64,000 nt of DNA from Methanosarcina sp. UBA289 (GTDB lineage Archaea; Halobacteriota; Methanosarcinia; Methanosarcinales; Methanosarcinaceae). A program made the position numbers and the translations under genes. Location of the stretch: assembly GCA_002496565.1 (NCBI GenBank), contig DAKJ01000009.1:1-64000 (forward strand), given 5' to 3'. Positions 63,016-64,000 of the stretch are shown here, one piece after another (positions within the stretch are counted from its first letter, which is position 1; every line of letters begins with the position of its first letter). A model generated the notes under the pieces. The model did no database searches. It was not told where the DNA came from and worked only from the letters and a program-made list of their open reading frames with translations.

Positions 63016-63999
63016 ATGGTTTTAGAGATTGGGAACAGGTATATCCTGAGAAGGTTTTTCTCAGGTCTGCTGGCTTTCCTTCTCAGCATTACCCTTACTT
63101 TTTTCCTCCTCCGCTCTTTGCCCGGGGATTATATGACCGATTTGCTGCTGGAAATCGGAAGATATGCCCCTCCTGAACTGGTAGCTTCCTTCAAACATGA
63201 GGTTGGACTGGATCTGCCCCTGCCAAAGCAATACCTCCTCTACCTTACGGGCATCCTGAAAGGCAACTGGGGACATTCTTTTGAATATGGGCTTCCGGTT
63301 TTTTCCCTTATCCGGGAAAAACTATACTGGACTCTTGTGCTGCTTTTACCTTCGACTCTCCTTTCTGCTGGCCTGGGCATAGGGCTCGGAGCCTGTTCGG
63401 GCTGGAAAAACGGTTCGAAAACGGATGCTTTCCTCCTCCATTCCTTGGTTTTTGTAGGAGCGGTTCCTTCTTACTGCTGGGGCTTTGCCGGGCTTTTCAT
63501 ATTCAGCTTCCGACTGGGGCTACTGCCTTTTGGGGGCTACGTGAGCCTGCCGAGTACGGAACCTGCCGGGCTTTTCCGGCATGCCCTCCTGCCCGTGTTG
63601 ACCCTTACCCTCTGCTCGGTTCCGGGGATCTATTACCTTATGCGAAACTCCATGCTCGATACCCTTGGGGAAGATTATATCCTGGCCGCAAGGGCAAGAG
63701 GTTTTTCCGAGAGCCGGATTCTTTTTCAGCATGCTCTTCCTAACTCCGTCCTGCCCGTGCTGACCATGACCTCTCTGCACTGCGCCCACATGCTTGCGGG
63801 CAGCGTCTTCATAGAGACCGTCTTTGCCTGGCCGGGGCTCGGGCTGCTTACATTTTCCGCTCTCGAAGCCCATGACCTGCCTCTTTTGCAGGGGATTTTC
63901 CTAGTTGATACCCTGCTCACAATCATCGCCAATCTCACCGCCGATCTACTCTATCCCCTGATAGACCCGAGAATCAGAAGCCGAATTAGGGGGGAGTAA
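63016..63999 (+). CDS. ABC transporter permease (DppB/NikB type)
   Basis: The 327-aa permease has six membrane segments. The N-terminus is LLAFLLSITLTFFLLRSLPGD, typical of DppB/NikB. The docking loop is NSMLDTLGEDYILAARARGFSESRI. It ends IDPRIRSR, as is usual. An ATG at 63001 is in frame, but the GGAGGG it contains is the Shine-Dalgarno for the ATG at 63016. The stop lies at the window edge; the second permease and ATPases should follow outside. Confidence 0.93.
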   Translation: MVLEIGNRYILRRFFSGLLAFLLSITLTFFLLRSLPGDYMTDLLLEIGRYAPPELVASFKHEVGLDLPLPKQYLLYLTGILKGNWGHSFEYGLPVFSLIREKLYWTLVLLLPSTLLSAGLGIGLGACSGWKNGSKTDAFLLHSLVFVGAVPSYCWGFAGLFIFSFRLGLLPFGGYVSLPSTEPAGLFRHALLPVLTLTLCSVPGIYYLMRNSMLDTLGEDYILAARARGFSESRILFQHALPNSVLPVLTMTSLHCAHMLAGSVFIETVFAWPGLGLLTFSALEAHDLPLLQGIFLVDTLLTIIANLTADLLYPLIDPRIRSRIRGE

Positions 64000-64000
64000 G

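Overview
The window reads as chromosome of a methanogenic archaeon of the genus Methanosarcina. The sequence-level reasons are: a formylmethanofuran dehydrogenase operon (D-B-A-C order), a methylcobamide:CoM methyltransferase of the MtaA/MtbA type, a two-domain DUF1608 S-layer protein with a C-terminal membrane anchor, archaeal aIF1A-Rio1-KH translation genes, a family B DNA polymerase with PIP boxes, archaeal Elp3, an intron-containing tRNA, TATA-type promoters, and long AT-rich intergenic regions. Species is not assigned. No rRNA, CRISPR array, insertion sequence or prophage was found.

Layout. 0.6-2.2 kb: aIF1A-rio1-KH (Dim2-like) operon. 2.4-3.8 kb: dihydroorotase, converging on it with a shared hairpin. 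4.1-8.2 kb: complete phosphate uptake operon pstS-pstC-pstA-pstB-phoU on the minus strand. 8.6-11.4 kb: PolB. 11.8-12.8 kb: a second PhoU protein fused to an AbrB-like domain, apparently with a non-AUG start. 13.4-15.6 kb: twin hemerythrin-like proteins and a DUF421 membrane protein. 15.9-16.0 kb: elongator tRNA-Met with an intron. 16.8-21.1 kb: fwdDBAC, the first step of CO2 reduction or last step of methyl oxidation. 21.3-24.2 kb: a lipoprotein and the S-layer protein. 25.4-29.2 kb: an unrecognised protein, Elp3 and a DUF1699 protein separated by repeat-rich spacers.

29.8-35.5 kb: an orphan TaqI_C-type DNA specificity protein, a 7TM histidine kinase, an MtaA-like methyltransferase and an EamA transporter. 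35.6-38.6 kb is a decay zone with remnants of a nucleotide pyrophosphohydrolase, a cupin and an amino-acid ABC ATPase, interspersed with an intact YigZ gene and an acidic repeat lipoprotein. 38.7-40.7 kb: two tandem UbiA-family prenyltransferases. 40.8-44.1 kb: a minus-strand cassette of radical SAM/SPASM protein, EgtD-like methyltransferase (preceded by an in-frame UAG) and arginine-deiminase-like enzyme, which I consider the best candidate for an undescribed pathway. 44.2-49.9 kb: SPL-like radical SAM protein, anchored beta-helix protein, KefB-like antiporter and Maf. 50.1-57.3 kb: CysRS, a TCD1 protein beside a membrane Lon-like protease, GNAT, phosphoesterase and class II LysRS. 58.0-60.2 kb: PAS histidine kinase and a THEP1-type NTPase. 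60.4-64.0 kb: the start of a peptide/nickel-type ABC importer operon that is clearly more GC-rich than the rest and probably continues past the window.

Several genes lack a canonical start codon although homology and a Shine-Dalgarno sequence place the start (aIF1A, AbrB-PhoU, the 7TM kinase, the EgtD-like methyltransferase). These are flagged individually. Functions are assigned from motifs and remembered family features; no database search was possible.
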